Shown: positions 1 to 7,814 of the stretch, in pieces
Layout of the letters: each line of letters begins with the position of its first letter
Position numbering within the stretch: position 1 is the stretch's first letter
Assembly (NCBI RefSeq): GCF_004362195.1
Contig: NZ_SNWG01000001.1
Span: 124,001 to 188,000, forward strand
DNA from: Microbacterium sp. BK668
GTDB taxonomy: Bacteria; Actinomycetota; Actinomycetes; Actinomycetales; Microbacteriaceae
Direction of reading: 5' to 3'
Length of the DNA stretch: 64,000 bases
Position numbers and translations under genes: made by a program
Notes under the pieces: model-generated
Database searches by the model: none
What the model was told of the DNA's origin: nothing
Seen by the model: the letters and a program-made list of their open reading frames with translations, nothing else

Positions 1-626
1 GCGCGGGGGCCCTGACCATTCCGCGGTACGTCGAAGCGACCCGACCGGGGTCGCGGCAGCAGGTCCTCGAGATCGAGCCGGCGCTCGTGGAGCTCGTGCG
101 CGAGCATCTTCCGCTGCCGAAGGGCGCTGCGATCCGGATCCGCGTCGGCGATGCCCGGGAGGGGCTCGCGCGGCTGCCCGCGGCGCTCGTCGGCGCGGTG
201 GACCTGCTCGTGTCGGACGTGTACTCGGGCGCGCAGACCCCCGCGCACCTCACGACGCACGAGTTCTACACCGCCGCCGCGCGCCTGCTCGCGCCCGACG
301 GCGTGCTGCTGGTCAACGTGGCCGACGGCTCGGGCCTGATGTTCGCCCGCCGCCAGGTCGCGACGGTCCGCGCCGTGCTCCCCCATGTCGTGGTGCTCGC
401 CGAAGTGCAGACGCTGAAGGGGCGCCGGTTCGGGAACCTGGTCATCGCGGCCTCCCCCGCGCCGCTGCCGACCGAGTGGCTCCCGCGCCTCATGGCGGCG
501 GGTCCGCACCCGGCCAAGGTCGCGCAGGGGGCGGAGCTGGACGAGTTCGTGCGGGCCGCCCGTCCGGCGACCGACGCCGACGCGACTCCGTCTCCGAAGC
601 CCGCGGCATCCGTCTTCGAGCGCTGA
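1..626 (+). CDS. Spermidine synthase-like methyltransferase, 3' part
   Basis: This is the C-terminal 207 residues of a protein whose start lies before the window; the frame is open from base 3. The visible part begins with a GALTIPRYV segment followed by VLEIEP, the glycine-rich loop and acidic residue that bind the nucleoside in aminopropyltransferases and related Rossmann methyltransferases. VGDAREGL and VSDVYSGAQTP follow, where spermidine synthases place their substrate-binding aspartates. In actinobacteria such spermidine synthase-like proteins are common and many have no proven polyamine activity, so the substrate is uncertain. The tail after about residue 180 is charged and probably disordered. 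An internal GTG at 87 is in frame but would remove the nucleotide-binding loop, so it is not the start. Confidence 0.8.
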   Translation, partial: AGALTIPRYVEATRPGSRQQVLEIEPALVELVREHLPLPKGAAIRIRVGDAREGLARLPAALVGAVDLLVSDVYSGAQTPAHLTTHEFYTAAARLLAPDGVLLVNVADGSGLMFARRQVATVRAVLPHVVVLAEVQTLKGRRFGNLVIAASPAPLPTEWLPRLMAAGPHPAKVAQGAELDEFVRAARPATDADATPSPKPAASVFER

Positions 627-728
627 TTCCGAAGCCGCGGCGGAACCTCCCGGCGTGCCGGGCCGGTGCGACCGGAACCGCGAGGCACACTGGGACAGCG
701 CGCCGGTGACAGCGGAGAGGAGTCGACG

Positions 729-1250
729 GTGAGCTTCATCCACGGGTACGACCCCGACACGCTTCGCGAGAAGATCGACCCCCGACAGTGCAAGGAGCGG
801 CTCGACGAGATCGGCGAGCAGCGCAGCCTGCCCGCCCTCCTCGAGCGGGTCTGGCTGCTCAAGGTGCTCGACCGCCTCGACGACGCACTCGTGCTGTCGG
901 AGCAGTCGGTGCGGCTGGCCCGCATGGCCGGAACGCGCAAGGATCTGCTGCGCGCGCGCATCCTGCACGCCTCGGTCCTGCAGTTCCGCGGCGCCTATGC
1001 GGCGGCCGACCACGAGCTCACGACGTGCGCCGCGGAGGCCGAAGGCCAGGGCTGGAGCGCCATCGCGGCGTTCGCCTATCAGCATCGCGGCAAGACGCAC
1101 TACGAGGCGGGCGACTACGAGTCGGCGCGGCGCGACTTCAAGCGCGCGCTCTTCCTGCGCCAGGAGTCCGGCGCCTCGGACGACCAGCTCGAGTCGACGC
1201 TGCTCGCCGTCGATGCGGCCGATCGCCGGCGGGCGCGCGTCGCCAGCTGA
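729..1250 (+). CDS. TPR-like hypothetical protein
   Basis: A 173-residue, soluble, mostly helical protein. I chose the GTG at 729 because a purine-rich ribosome site (ggagagg, 714-720) precedes it; the upstream ATG at 666 would add a low-complexity arginine-rich leader. The centre (EQSVRLARMAG, then YQHRGKTHYEAGDYESARRDF) has the helix-turn-helix spacing of tetratricopeptide repeats: an Ala/Gly/Tyr pattern with AGDYESARRDFKRAL matching a typical TPR B helix. TPR proteins act as protein-binding scaffolds; no partner can be named from sequence. It sits between a methyltransferase-like gene and a SprT-like gene on the same strand, but with separate start signals. It could also be a free-standing regulator fragment, since no catalytic motif is visible. 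Confidence 0.7.
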   Translation: MSFIHGYDPDTLREKIDPRQCKERLDEIGEQRSLPALLERVWLLKVLDRLDDALVLSEQSVRLARMAGTRKDLLRARILHASVLQFRGAYAAADHELTTCAAEAEGQGWSAIAAFAYQHRGKTHYEAGDYESARRDFKRALFLRQESGASDDQLESTLLAVDAADRRRARVAS

Positions 1251-1280
1251 CTGTCGCACCTCCGTCCTAGTCTTCTCCGC

Positions 1281-1772
1281 ATGTCGGAACTGCATCGCGT
1301 GCGCCGGTGGGCCGAGGCGCTTCTGGCGACCCACCTCGACGACTCCTGGTCGTTCGCGTTCGACAACGCCAAGCGCCGCGCCGGGCTGTGCGACTACACC
1401 CGCAAGCGCATCTCCGTCTCCCGCTACCTCGCGGCGCGCTACGACGACGACACCAATCATCAGACGCTGCTGCACGAGGTCGCGCATGCTCTCGCCGGTC
1501 CGGATGCCGCTCACGGCCCGCGCTGGAAGGCCGTCGCCCGCGAGCTCGGCTACGTCGGCGGTGTGACGCACTCGGGCGAGACCGCGACCGACCTCGCGCC
1601 GTGGGTCGGGGTGTGCCCCTCGGGGCACACCGCCTACCGCCATCGTCGCCCGGCTCGCGCCACCTCGTGCGTCGCCTGCGCACCGCGCTTCGACCAGCGC
1701 TTCCTCTTCACGTGGACCCGGCGCGTGATCACGCCGGCCACGCGCCTGGCGGCGATGACGCCCCGCGACTAG
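1281..1772 (+). CDS. SprT-like zinc metalloprotease domain protein
   Basis: A 163-residue protein with the metalloprotease signature HEVAH (in LLHEVAHAL, about residues 65-69), in which the two histidines would bind zinc and the glutamate would be catalytic. A further metal-binding part follows in the C-terminal third (CPSGH, then SCVAC), like the small zinc ribbon of SprT-like proteins. SprT/Spartan-type proteases in eukaryotes digest DNA-protein crosslinks; bacterial short forms are mostly uncharacterised, so the substrate is unknown. The start looks leaderless: a TAGTCT box at 1268-1273 lies seven bases before the ATG and there is no ribosome-binding site. Length is normal for the short bacterial form. 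Confidence 0.85.
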   Translation: MSELHRVRRWAEALLATHLDDSWSFAFDNAKRRAGLCDYTRKRISVSRYLAARYDDDTNHQTLLHEVAHALAGPDAAHGPRWKAVARELGYVGGVTHSGETATDLAPWVGVCPSGHTAYRHRRPARATSCVACAPRFDQRFLFTWTRRVITPATRLAAMTPRD

Positions 1773-1795
1773 AGGTCTCCTCGGCGACTGGGCGC

Positions 1796-1879
1796 GTTTC
1801 GTCTCGCTTCGCTCGCTCAACGACCGGGCGCCGCGTTCCGGTCGTTGAGCGGAGGCGCGCAGCGCCGCAGACGAAACGC
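1796..1879. repeat. Interspersed palindromic repeat (gtcgttgagcg family)
   Basis: An imperfect inverted repeat in the space between the SprT-like gene and the convergent comB-like gene. The left arm reads toward gctcaacgacc and the right arm begins ggtcgttgagcg and ends cagacgaaacg. The same core (gtcgttgagcga ... gcagcgagacgaaac) recurs in degenerate form inside the lhr gene near 23291. A related core (gagcgagcgcagcgagacga) forms the tandem repeat at 5801-5928. Such short repeats are typical of intergenic REP-like families in Microbacteriaceae. Confidence 0.7.
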
Positions 1880-1937
1880 CCGGGACCACCGGATACAGCC
1901 GCTCGACGCCCGGGACCCCCGGATACAGCCGCTCGAC
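1878..1937. repeat. Two tandem copies of a 30-bp repeat
   Basis: Two adjacent 30-bp units (1878-1907 and 1908-1937), each beginning gcccgggacc and ending cagccgctcgac, differ at one base. The second unit ends just before the stop codon of the minus-strand comB-like gene at 1940. Function unknown; it extends the interspersed palindrome immediately to its left. Confidence 0.75.
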
Positions 1938-1939
1938 GG

Positions 1940-2587
1940 CTACGGCGTCCCGGCGGCGAACGCCTCGAAGGCCCCGCCGCGGAGCACCGGCACGACGCTC
2001 GAAGCGTCCACCGCTGCCGCGGCGTGAACCTCGTCCACCCGGTCGGCGAGCTCGCGGCCGGATCCGCTGGCGGTCAGCAGGTGCCGCATCGCGCCGCGAA
2101 GCGGCCGGAACGCCTCGGCGGCGGCGGCGGCCTCGGGCGAGGAGTGGTCGATGCCGCGATCGGCGAGCGCCGCGATGATCGCGCCGGCGCCGAAGAGGTC
2201 CTCGACGGCGAACCGGAGCCGAGCCCCCCGCTCTCTCGAGGTGAGCTCTCCGGCGGCGACGACGGCGACGCTCGTGCGCTCGCCGCGCCGCTCCTGCTCC
2301 GCGAGCACGGCGCCCGCGACGGCGGCGGCGTTGCGCAGGCCACCCATCAGGACGAGACCCGACGCCGCCTCGGCCACCGCGACGCCGTTGATCGAGACCG
2401 CTCGGGACGCGGCATCCATCACGACCGTCTCGCCACGCTCGACGGCCTGGATCACGCTCGAGGAGAAGCGGAGCACGTCCACGACGACCACGATGTCGGC
2501 CGGGGCGAGGCGGGCGAGGCCGTCGGTGCCCCACTCGAACCGCACCTGGTACGGGGACTGCGCGAACGGATGCTGCGGCGACGACAC
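1940..2587 (-). CDS. 2-phosphosulfolactate phosphatase family protein (ComB-like)
   Basis: A 215-residue protein of the ComB family, named for a magnesium-dependent acid phosphatase that removes phosphate from 2-phosphosulfolactate in archaeal coenzyme M synthesis. Actinobacteria do not make coenzyme M, so the substrate here is probably different. Family features are the opening strand VVVDVLRFSSSV (about residues 35-46), the central LVLMGGLRNAAAVA, and VVAAGE, the positions of the conserved acidic and small residues. The GTG start has a TAGGCT box six bases upstream and no ribosome site, suggesting a leaderless message. It is monocistronic and converges with the SprT-like gene across a repeat region. 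Confidence 0.8.
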   Translation of the reverse strand: MSSPQHPFAQSPYQVRFEWGTDGLARLAPADIVVVVDVLRFSSSVIQAVERGETVVMDAASRAVSINGVAVAEAASGLVLMGGLRNAAAVAGAVLAEQERRGERTSVAVVAAGELTSRERGARLRFAVEDLFGAGAIIAALADRGIDHSSPEAAAAAEAFRPLRGAMRHLLTASGSGRELADRVDEVHAAAAVDASSVVPVLRGGAFEAFAAGTP

Positions 2588-2653
2588 CCCGACAGCCTAG
2601 GCGGGGCTCCGCAAGCCCCCGAGCAGCGCAGGATCCGGTGCGAGACTGAGCCC

Positions 2654-3169
2654 ATGCGCGTTCTCCTCAAGCTCGTGATCGACTGCGATGCGGATGCCGC
2701 GTGGCGAGCCGTGCACTCGCCCCGCGCCGTCGCGGAGCTGTACGGCCCGGTGATGGATCTCGACCCGCTCGTGCCGCACGGCCTTCCGACGTCATGGTCG
2801 CCGGGAGACGATGTGCCCGTGCAGCTGAGCGCCCTCGGATTCCTGCCGATGGGCCGCCAGCTCATCCACATGAGCGAACGCGTCACCCGCGATGAGCACG
2901 GCGAGGTGCGGATCTTCCGCGACAGCGGGATCCCGCTGACCGGTCCGCTCGCGAGTCTGGACGTCTGGGACCACCAGATGGCGATCTCCGCCGCGCCGGG
3001 CGACCCCTCCAAGACGCTGTGGCGGGACCGCCTCGTCATCGGGGGCCCGACGGCTCCGGCCCTCTGGCCCGTCCTGTGGTCGGTGTGGCAGTGGCGGGCG
3101 GCCCGGATCCGCGCCCTCGCACCGAGCTGGGCACACGACCCGGAACCGGACGAGCCCCTCGCGGCCTGA
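2654..3169 (+). CDS. SRPBCC-like hypothetical protein
   Basis: A 171-residue protein that opens with a beta strand followed by DADAAWRAVHSPRAVAELYGP. This pattern of a strand, a short helix over a helix-grip cavity and an aromatic turn is usual in START/SRPBCC lipid- and ligand-binding proteins. A later DVWDHQMAIS and LWRDRLVIGG fit the long central beta sheet, and the C-terminal helix is VLWSVWQWRAARIRALA. These proteins bind hydrophobic ligands or act as cyclases; no specific ligand can be inferred. The start ATG at 2654 is chosen because everything upstream in the same frame is repeat-derived. A GAGACT box lies six bases before it, compatible with a weak leaderless promoter. Confidence 0.65.
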   Translation: MRVLLKLVIDCDADAAWRAVHSPRAVAELYGPVMDLDPLVPHGLPTSWSPGDDVPVQLSALGFLPMGRQLIHMSERVTRDEHGEVRIFRDSGIPLTGPLASLDVWDHQMAISAAPGDPSKTLWRDRLVIGGPTAPALWPVLWSVWQWRAARIRALAPSWAHDPEPDEPLAA

Positions 3170-3290
3170 CGCTCCGCGGTCGCGAGCTGCCGGGCCGATG
3201 TGGCGATCCTGTCCTCGCGTCGCGCGGTCGTGCGGCAACGGGCGGCCTACACGAACGGCACGGTGCACGCGCGCGATGACGCCGGCGTGA

Positions 3291-3330
3291 GGAGGGATGC
3301 CGCAGCGAAGCCGGGCCGCGGCATCCCTCC
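3291..3330. terminator. Hairpin between convergent genes, GGATGCC type
   Basis: A perfect 13-bp inverted repeat (3291-3303 and 3318-3330, left arm ggagggatgccgc) with a 14-base loop. It lies between the ends of the SRPBCC-like gene and the minus-strand permease gene, where a bidirectional terminator is expected. There is no T-run, so intrinsic termination is inferred from position only. The arms contain the GGATGCC heptamer that also forms the hairpins at 7750 and 10913. Confidence 0.55.
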
Positions 3331-3370
3331 CCTGCTCGGCGCCCCCCGAACGGGCACCGAGCCTCCCCCG

Positions 3371-4834
3371 TCACTCCGCGAGAGCCTCGACGGGAGCGAC
3401 GCGGGTCGCCAGCCGTGTCGGGACGACCGCGGCGATCAGGGTGAGCAGTGCCGTCGCCGCGACGACGGCGACGATCGGCCAGAAGGGCACGGCGGGCGCG
3501 ACGAGATTCATCGTCCGCGGCGTTACCGGATCGATCGGGACCGAGCCGAGCAGCGACTGCGCGCCGGCCCAGCCGTAGGCGGTTCCGAGCACGAGGCCCG
3601 TACCGAGCGCGGCGATCGTGATGTGCGCCGCCTCGAGCAGCACGACGCGGCGCACCTGCGTGTTTGAGAGCCCGAGCGCGCGCAGCAGTCCGAGCTCGCG
3701 ACGGCGCTGAACGACGCCGAGGGTCAGGAGGTTGACCAGGCCCACGCCGGCGATGACCGCCGACACGGCGACGAGCGCCATCATGACCGCCCCGAACGAG
3801 TCGATCACGGTCGACATCTCCCCAGGCAGCTCCCCGCCCGCCGAAACCGTGAGCACCGCCTTCACCGTCTCGAGGGCGACGGCGAACATCGTGACGAGCG
3901 TCACGCCCATCACCACGCCGATCGCCATGCGACTGGAGCGCTCGGGGTAGCGGAGGGCGTTCTCGGCGGCGAGCCGCGCCGGCGCAGACCCGCCGAGCGC
4001 GCGCCCGACCAGCCGCAGCACCGGTGGCATGACGAGCGTAGCTCCGAGCGCGAGACCGGTGAACGACAGGATGCCGCCGACGAACGCGACGACCACGCCG
4101 AGCGGGGTGACGAGGCCGGCGAGGATCCCCAGCGCGAGCAGCCCGCCGCCGATCGCGAACAGCACGACGGCGGCGACGTTGCGTGCGCTCCGCCGCGCGA
4201 CCGTCTCGCGAGAGGCCTCGACCGAGCCCCCAAGGGCCTGAAGGGGCGTCACCGTCAGCACCCGGCGGGAACCGGCCCACGCTGCCGCCCACGTCGTCAG
4301 CGCGACGATCGCCGCCGGAAGCAGGAGCACGCCCTGCACGATCGGGTAGGACACACCGTCCAGCCCGAGCAGCCCGATCATGAGCTGCACCCCGCCCGCG
4401 GCGAGCGCCGTGCCGGCCAGGAGGCCGAGCATCGCGCCCACCGCGCCGACGATCAGCCCCTGGCGTGCGATCTCGGCACGCTGGGCCCGCGCCGACGCGC
4501 CGATGAGCCGCAGCAGCGCGATCTGACGCGTGCGCCCGGCGACCACCGTGGAGAAGGTGTTCGCCGTCACGATCGCCGCCACGTACACGGCCACCCCGAC
4601 GAGCAGGGTAGTGAGGAAGCTCAGCACGAACGCGAGCGTGCCGCTGTCGCCGAGATACGGATCCGCGCGCAGCATCGCGCCGATGAACCCCGTCGCCGAG
4701 ATGAGCACGACGCCGAAGGCGCTCGAGAGCGCGGCGACGAGGATGCTCGCGCCCATCCCGCGTTCGCGGAGCCACGCGAGGGGGACGGATGCCTCGGCAC
4801 GCGGCATCCGCTCCTCTACCGCCAGCGCGGTCAT
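3371..4834 (-). CDS. ABC transporter permease, FtsX family
   Basis: A 487-residue integral membrane protein with two FtsX-type units. Each has three hydrophobic helices with a long loop in the first (after LVGVAVYVAAIV near residue 80) and the typical RTRQIALLRLIGAS and RRRELGLLRALGLSNTQVRRVVLLEA coupling segments that contact the ATPase. The C terminus ends RVAPVEALAE, the usual TxxPxxAL-type end of MacB/FtsX permeases. With the ATPase encoded just upstream (4-base overlap, 4831-4834) it would form a MacB/LolCDE-like exporter of peptides, antibiotics or lipids. The large extracytoplasmic domain of true MacB is absent. The neighbouring two-component system probably controls it, as in Bce-like and DevR-like arrangements; that is inference. 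Confidence 0.9.
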   Translation of the reverse strand: MTALAVEERMPRAEASVPLAWLRERGMGASILVAALSSAFGVVLISATGFIGAMLRADPYLGDSGTLAFVLSFLTTLLVGVAVYVAAIVTANTFSTVVAGRTRQIALLRLIGASARAQRAEIARQGLIVGAVGAMLGLLAGTALAAGGVQLMIGLLGLDGVSYPIVQGVLLLPAAIVALTTWAAAWAGSRRVLTVTPLQALGGSVEASRETVARRSARNVAAVVLFAIGGGLLALGILAGLVTPLGVVVAFVGGILSFTGLALGATLVMPPVLRLVGRALGGSAPARLAAENALRYPERSSRMAIGVVMGVTLVTMFAVALETVKAVLTVSAGGELPGEMSTVIDSFGAVMMALVAVSAVIAGVGLVNLLTLGVVQRRRELGLLRALGLSNTQVRRVVLLEAAHITIAALGTGLVLGTAYGWAGAQSLLGSVPIDPVTPRTMNLVAPAVPFWPIVAVVAATALLTLIAAVVPTRLATRVAPVEALAE

Positions 4835-5703
4835 GCCGGCACCTCGGCGCCCTCGCCGACGGCCGCGACGGTGGAGCCGGCCGGAGCCTGCGCCGCCGTC
4901 GCGATCGGGACCGCCGACGTGGCCGGAGCCGACGCGGCCGGAGCCGACGCGAGCTCGGCGGCGAACATGTAGGCCGAGATCTGCTCCGCGCTCTGGCGCG
5001 GCTTGTCGGCCGTGATGCGTCCGTCGCCGAGGAACAGGACCCGGTCGGCGTGGCCGGCGGCGATGGGGTCATGCGTGACCATGGCGATGGACTGGCCGTG
5101 CTCGCGGCTGGCGGTCTGCAGCAGCGCGAGCACCTCGCGTCCGGTGCGGGAGTCGAGGTTGCCCGTCGGCTCGTCGGCGAAGACGAGGTCGGGCGCGGTG
5201 GCCAGCGCCCGCGCGATCGCGACCCGCTGCTGCTGGCCGCCGGAGAGCTGGTGCGGGCGATGACGCAGCCGGGATCGGAGGCCCAGCGTATCGATGAGGC
5301 CGTCGATGCGGGCACGCTCGTGAGCGGACGGGCGCCGCCCGTCGAGGTCGAACGGAAGGAGGATGTTGCCCAGCGCGTCGAGCGTCGGCACGAGGTTGAA
5401 GGCCTGGAAGACGAAGCCGACGCGGCGCCGGCGGAGGATCGTGAGCTCGAGGTCGCCGAGACCCGTGATCTCGGTGTCACCGATCCACGAGCGACCGCGG
5501 GTCGGGGCATCCAGGCCCGCCATGATGTGCATGAGCGTGGACTTGCCCGAACCGGAGGGGCCCATGATCGCCGTGAACTCCCCGCGGCGGATGCCGACGC
5601 TCACGCCGTCCAGCGCGGTGACCCCGCCTTCTCCGGATCCGTACGTCTTGGTGAGCTGGTGGACCCGGGCCGCGAGACCCAGATCGGTCGATGAGATGTG
5701 CAT
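4831..5703 (-). CDS. ABC transporter ATP-binding protein
   Basis: A 290-residue ATPase of the MacB/LolD class. Visible motifs in order: Walker [10 protein letters not shown] (about residues 48-56), Q-loop FVFQAFN, signature LSGGQQQ, Walker B LVFADEP with the usual TGNLDS, and the switch histidine in MVTHD. After about residue 235 there is an Ala/Pro-rich tail (roughly 50 residues, with repeats of the ASAPA type) that is longer than in most relatives and probably disordered. The gene overlaps the permease by four bases, so the two are translationally coupled. The 240 bases upstream hold tandem repeats rather than a clear promoter. Confidence 0.92.
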   Translation of the reverse strand: MHISSTDLGLAARVHQLTKTYGSGEGGVTALDGVSVGIRRGEFTAIMGPSGSGKSTLMHIMAGLDAPTRGRSWIGDTEITGLGDLELTILRRRRVGFVFQAFNLVPTLDALGNILLPFDLDGRRPSAHERARIDGLIDTLGLRSRLRHRPHQLSGGQQQRVAIARALATAPDLVFADEPTGNLDSRTGREVLALLQTASREHGQSIAMVTHDPIAAGHADRVLFLGDGRITADKPRQSAEQISAYMFAAELASAPAASAPATSAVPIATAAQAPAGSTVAAVGEGAEVPA

Positions 5704-5800
5704 GCTCCGACGCTAGGAACCGGACTCGCGGCGCCGCGTCGGCCGGAAGGGGCATCCGGATCCGTCTCGAGGATGATCCTCGTGCGCGGCCGCGCCCGGA

Positions 5801-5928
5801 GAGACAAGGGGACGACCCCAGACCCGCGGAGATCCGGTCCCCGAGCGAGCGCAGCGAGACGAGGGGACGACCCCGCACCCGCGGAGATCCGGTCCCCGAG
5901 CGAGCGCAGCGAGACGAGGGGACGAGCC
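5801..5928. repeat. Tandem 55-bp repeat, about 2.4 copies
   Basis: Two near-identical 55-bp units (5822-5876 and 5877-5928, the second slightly short) preceded by a partial copy at 5801-5819. Each contains the core gagcgagcgcagcgagacga, related to the interspersed family at 1796-1879. It fills most of the 242-base space between the ATPase start (5703) and the response-regulator stop (5946). No gene is visible in that space. Confidence 0.8.
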
Positions 5929-5945
5929 CGGACCCGCGACGGCCG

Positions 5946-6584
5946 TCAGGCCAGGCCGTGCTCGAAGGCGAAGACCACGAGCTGCACCCGGTCGCGCAGG
6001 CCGAGTTTGGTCAGGATGCGGCTGATGTGCGTCTTCACCGTCGCCTCCGACAGGAACTCGCGCGCCGCGATCTCGGCGTTCGACAGGCCGCGCGCGGCGA
6101 GCGCGAAGATCTCACGCTCGCGCTCGGTCAGGTCGCGGTAGCCCGGGGGGATAGGCCGAGGCGCGGCATCCGTGAAGTGCGCGAAGAGGTCACGGGTGGC
6201 GGATGCCGCGATCACGGCCGACCCGGCATGCACGGTGCGGATCGCCGCGAGCAGGAACTCGGGGTCGGCGTCCTTGAGAAGGAAGCCGCTCGCCCCCTGC
6301 CGGATGGCGCGAGCGGCGGCTTCATCGAGGTCGAACGTCGTGAGCATCACGATCCGCGGCGGCTCGTCGTCGCGGAGCAGCTCCGCCGTCGCTGCGAGCC
6401 CGTCGAGGACCGGCATCCGGATGTCCATCAGCACGACGTCCGGCCTCGTGGCCCGCACGACGCCGAGCGCCTCGCGCCCGTCCGACGCCTCGCCGACCAC
6501 CTCGAGATCCGGCTGCGAATCCACCAGCATCCGGATCCCCGCCCGGAAGAGCGCCTGGTCGTCGACGAGCGCGACGCGGATCAC
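5946..6584 (-). CDS. Response regulator, NarL/FixJ (LuxR HTH) family
   Basis: A 212-residue two-domain regulator. The N-terminal receiver shows the acidic pair in VALVDDQ, the phospho-acceptor aspartate in VVLMDIRMP (about residue 54), and a lysine in FLLKDAD near the end of the domain. The C-terminal LuxR helix-turn-helix is complete: LTEREREIFALAARG, then LSNAEIAAREF and SEATVKTHISRIL. It overlaps the histidine kinase gene by four bases (6581-6584), so the pair is co-translated. The targets are not shown by sequence; the adjacent FtsX/ATPase operon on the same strand is the natural candidate. Confidence 0.95.
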   Translation of the reverse strand: MIRVALVDDQALFRAGIRMLVDSQPDLEVVGEASDGREALGVVRATRPDVVLMDIRMPVLDGLAATAELLRDDEPPRIVMLTTFDLDEAAARAIRQGASGFLLKDADPEFLLAAIRTVHAGSAVIAASATRDLFAHFTDAAPRPIPPGYRDLTEREREIFALAARGLSNAEIAAREFLSEATVKTHISRILTKLGLRDRVQLVVFAFEHGLA

Positions 6585-7732
6585 CGCCCGACCCCGATCG
6601 GCAGGCTCGCCCGCACCACGAACACCGCGTCGACGGCCTCCGCGGTGAGCGTGCCGCCGGCGAGCTGAGCGCGCTCGCGCATTCCGATGACGCCGTTACC
6701 CGCGCGGGACGCGGCATCCGTCGACACCCCGTTGCGCACGAGCAGATCGACGCGCTCGGCCGGCCACGCCAGGCGCACCTCGACGACCCCGCCGTCGCCG
6801 TGGCGCAGGGCGTTCGTCAGGGCTTCCTGCAGGATGCGGTACACGGCCAGCTGCACGGCCGCCGGCGGATCCCCAGGCGGTGCGGGATCGACGTCGACCC
6901 GCAGCTCGATGCCCGCCGCGCGCACCTGCGCGTAGAGCTCCTCGAGATCGGCGAGCGTCGGCTGGGGCCCGTCACCCTGGCTGTGCCGGAGCTGCGACAG
7001 GAGCAGCCGCACGTCGGCGAGCGCCGACCGGGCGGTGGACGAGATCGTTCCGAGGGCTGCCGTCGCCATCGAGGGATCGGATGCCGCGGCATACCGCGCC
7101 CCGTCGGCCTGTGCGATGACGACGGCGAGCGAGTGCGCGACCACATCGTGCATGTCGCGCGCGATGCGCACGCGCTCCTGCTCGGCGTAGGTCTCGTCTT
7201 CCGCCCGGCGCTGCGCCTCGCGGTTCTCCCGGGCACGGAGGGCGGTGCGCACGAGGGCGCCGACCGTCCAGGCCAGCAGGAGCGCGAAGGTCGCCGCGAT
7301 GAGCACGGCGGCCGCGGTCGTGATCGTCGACCAGTCGAGGCCCACCACGGCGACAGGCCCGGCGAAGAGGTAGAGGGTGATCACACCGGCGCCGACGATC
7401 GTCGATGAGAAGCCGAGCCAGAACACCACGCGCGAGCCGTAGGCCGCGGTCGCGTAGAGCACCGCGAAGATCGCGAGGTCCGCGAAGCCGGGGCTCCGAC
7501 CGAAGCTCATCTGCACGATCGCCCCCAGCCAGGCGAGCCCGAGCGACAGGCCCGGCGAGAGCCGGCGGACGGCGAGGGCACCGGCGAAGATCACGACGAC
7601 GAGCGTCGCGCCGAGCGCGTTGGCATCGACCGCTCGCCCGAGGCCCAGCTCGATCGGCGCGGCGACCGCGGCGAACAGTCCTGCCAGAACGACGTCGACC
7701 ACGATCTGGTAGGGCAGCAGGCGGCGGAACAT
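6581..7732 (-). CDS. Sensor histidine kinase, HisKA_3 (NarX-like) type
   Basis: A 383-residue membrane kinase. The N-terminal half has about five hydrophobic segments (LLPYQIVVDVVLAGLF to LLLAWTVGAL), a membrane sensor without a large external domain. The phospho-acceptor histidine is in DMHDVVAHSLAVV, and the ATPase domain shows the N box (EALTNALRHG) and a G box (GNGVIGMRERAQL). I chose the ATG at 7732 because a TAGCGT box lies seven bases upstream, as expected for a leaderless message. The longer in-frame ATG at 7768 falls inside a perfect 26-bp palindrome and is unlikely to be coding. It pairs with the overlapping NarL-type regulator; the ligand is unknown. Confidence 0.93.
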   Translation of the reverse strand: MFRRLLPYQIVVDVVLAGLFAAVAAPIELGLGRAVDANALGATLVVVIFAGALAVRRLSPGLSLGLAWLGAIVQMSFGRSPGFADLAIFAVLYATAAYGSRVVFWLGFSSTIVGAGVITLYLFAGPVAVVGLDWSTITTAAAVLIAATFALLLAWTVGALVRTALRARENREAQRRAEDETYAEQERVRIARDMHDVVAHSLAVVIAQADGARYAAASDPSMATAALGTISSTARSALADVRLLLSQLRHSQGDGPQPTLADLEELYAQVRAAGIELRVDVDPAPPGDPPAAVQLAVYRILQEALTNALRHGDGGVVEVRLAWPAERVDLLVRNGVSTDAASRAGNGVIGMRERAQLAGGTLTAEAVDAVFVVRASLPIGVGR

Positions 7733-7749
7733 CGACTTCACGCTACGGG

Positions 7750-7775
7750 AGGTCGGATGCCGCGGCATCCGACCT
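7750..7775. terminator. Perfect 26-bp palindrome, GGATGCC type
   Basis: A palindrome without spacer: 13-base arms at 7750-7762 and 7763-7775, right arm cggcatccgacct. It lies between the stop of the diacylglycerol kinase-like gene (7815) and the start of the kinase gene (7732), both on the minus strand. It is well placed to end the first transcript; there is no T-run. It could equally be a protein-binding site upstream of the kinase promoter. Confidence 0.5.
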
Positions 7776-7814
7776 GCGATGTATCCGCCTCCTCCGCGCG
7801 AGTGACGCGACGGC

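Noticed and set aside
3036..5510. 824-codon minus-strand open frame over the FtsX permease and ATPase
   Set aside because: Different frame from the real genes; low-complexity Arg/Ser/Pro translation.
7733..7768. Twelve-residue N-terminal extension of the histidine kinase
   Set aside because: Most of it falls in a perfect 26-bp palindrome; the ATG at 7732 has a properly spaced TAGCGT box.
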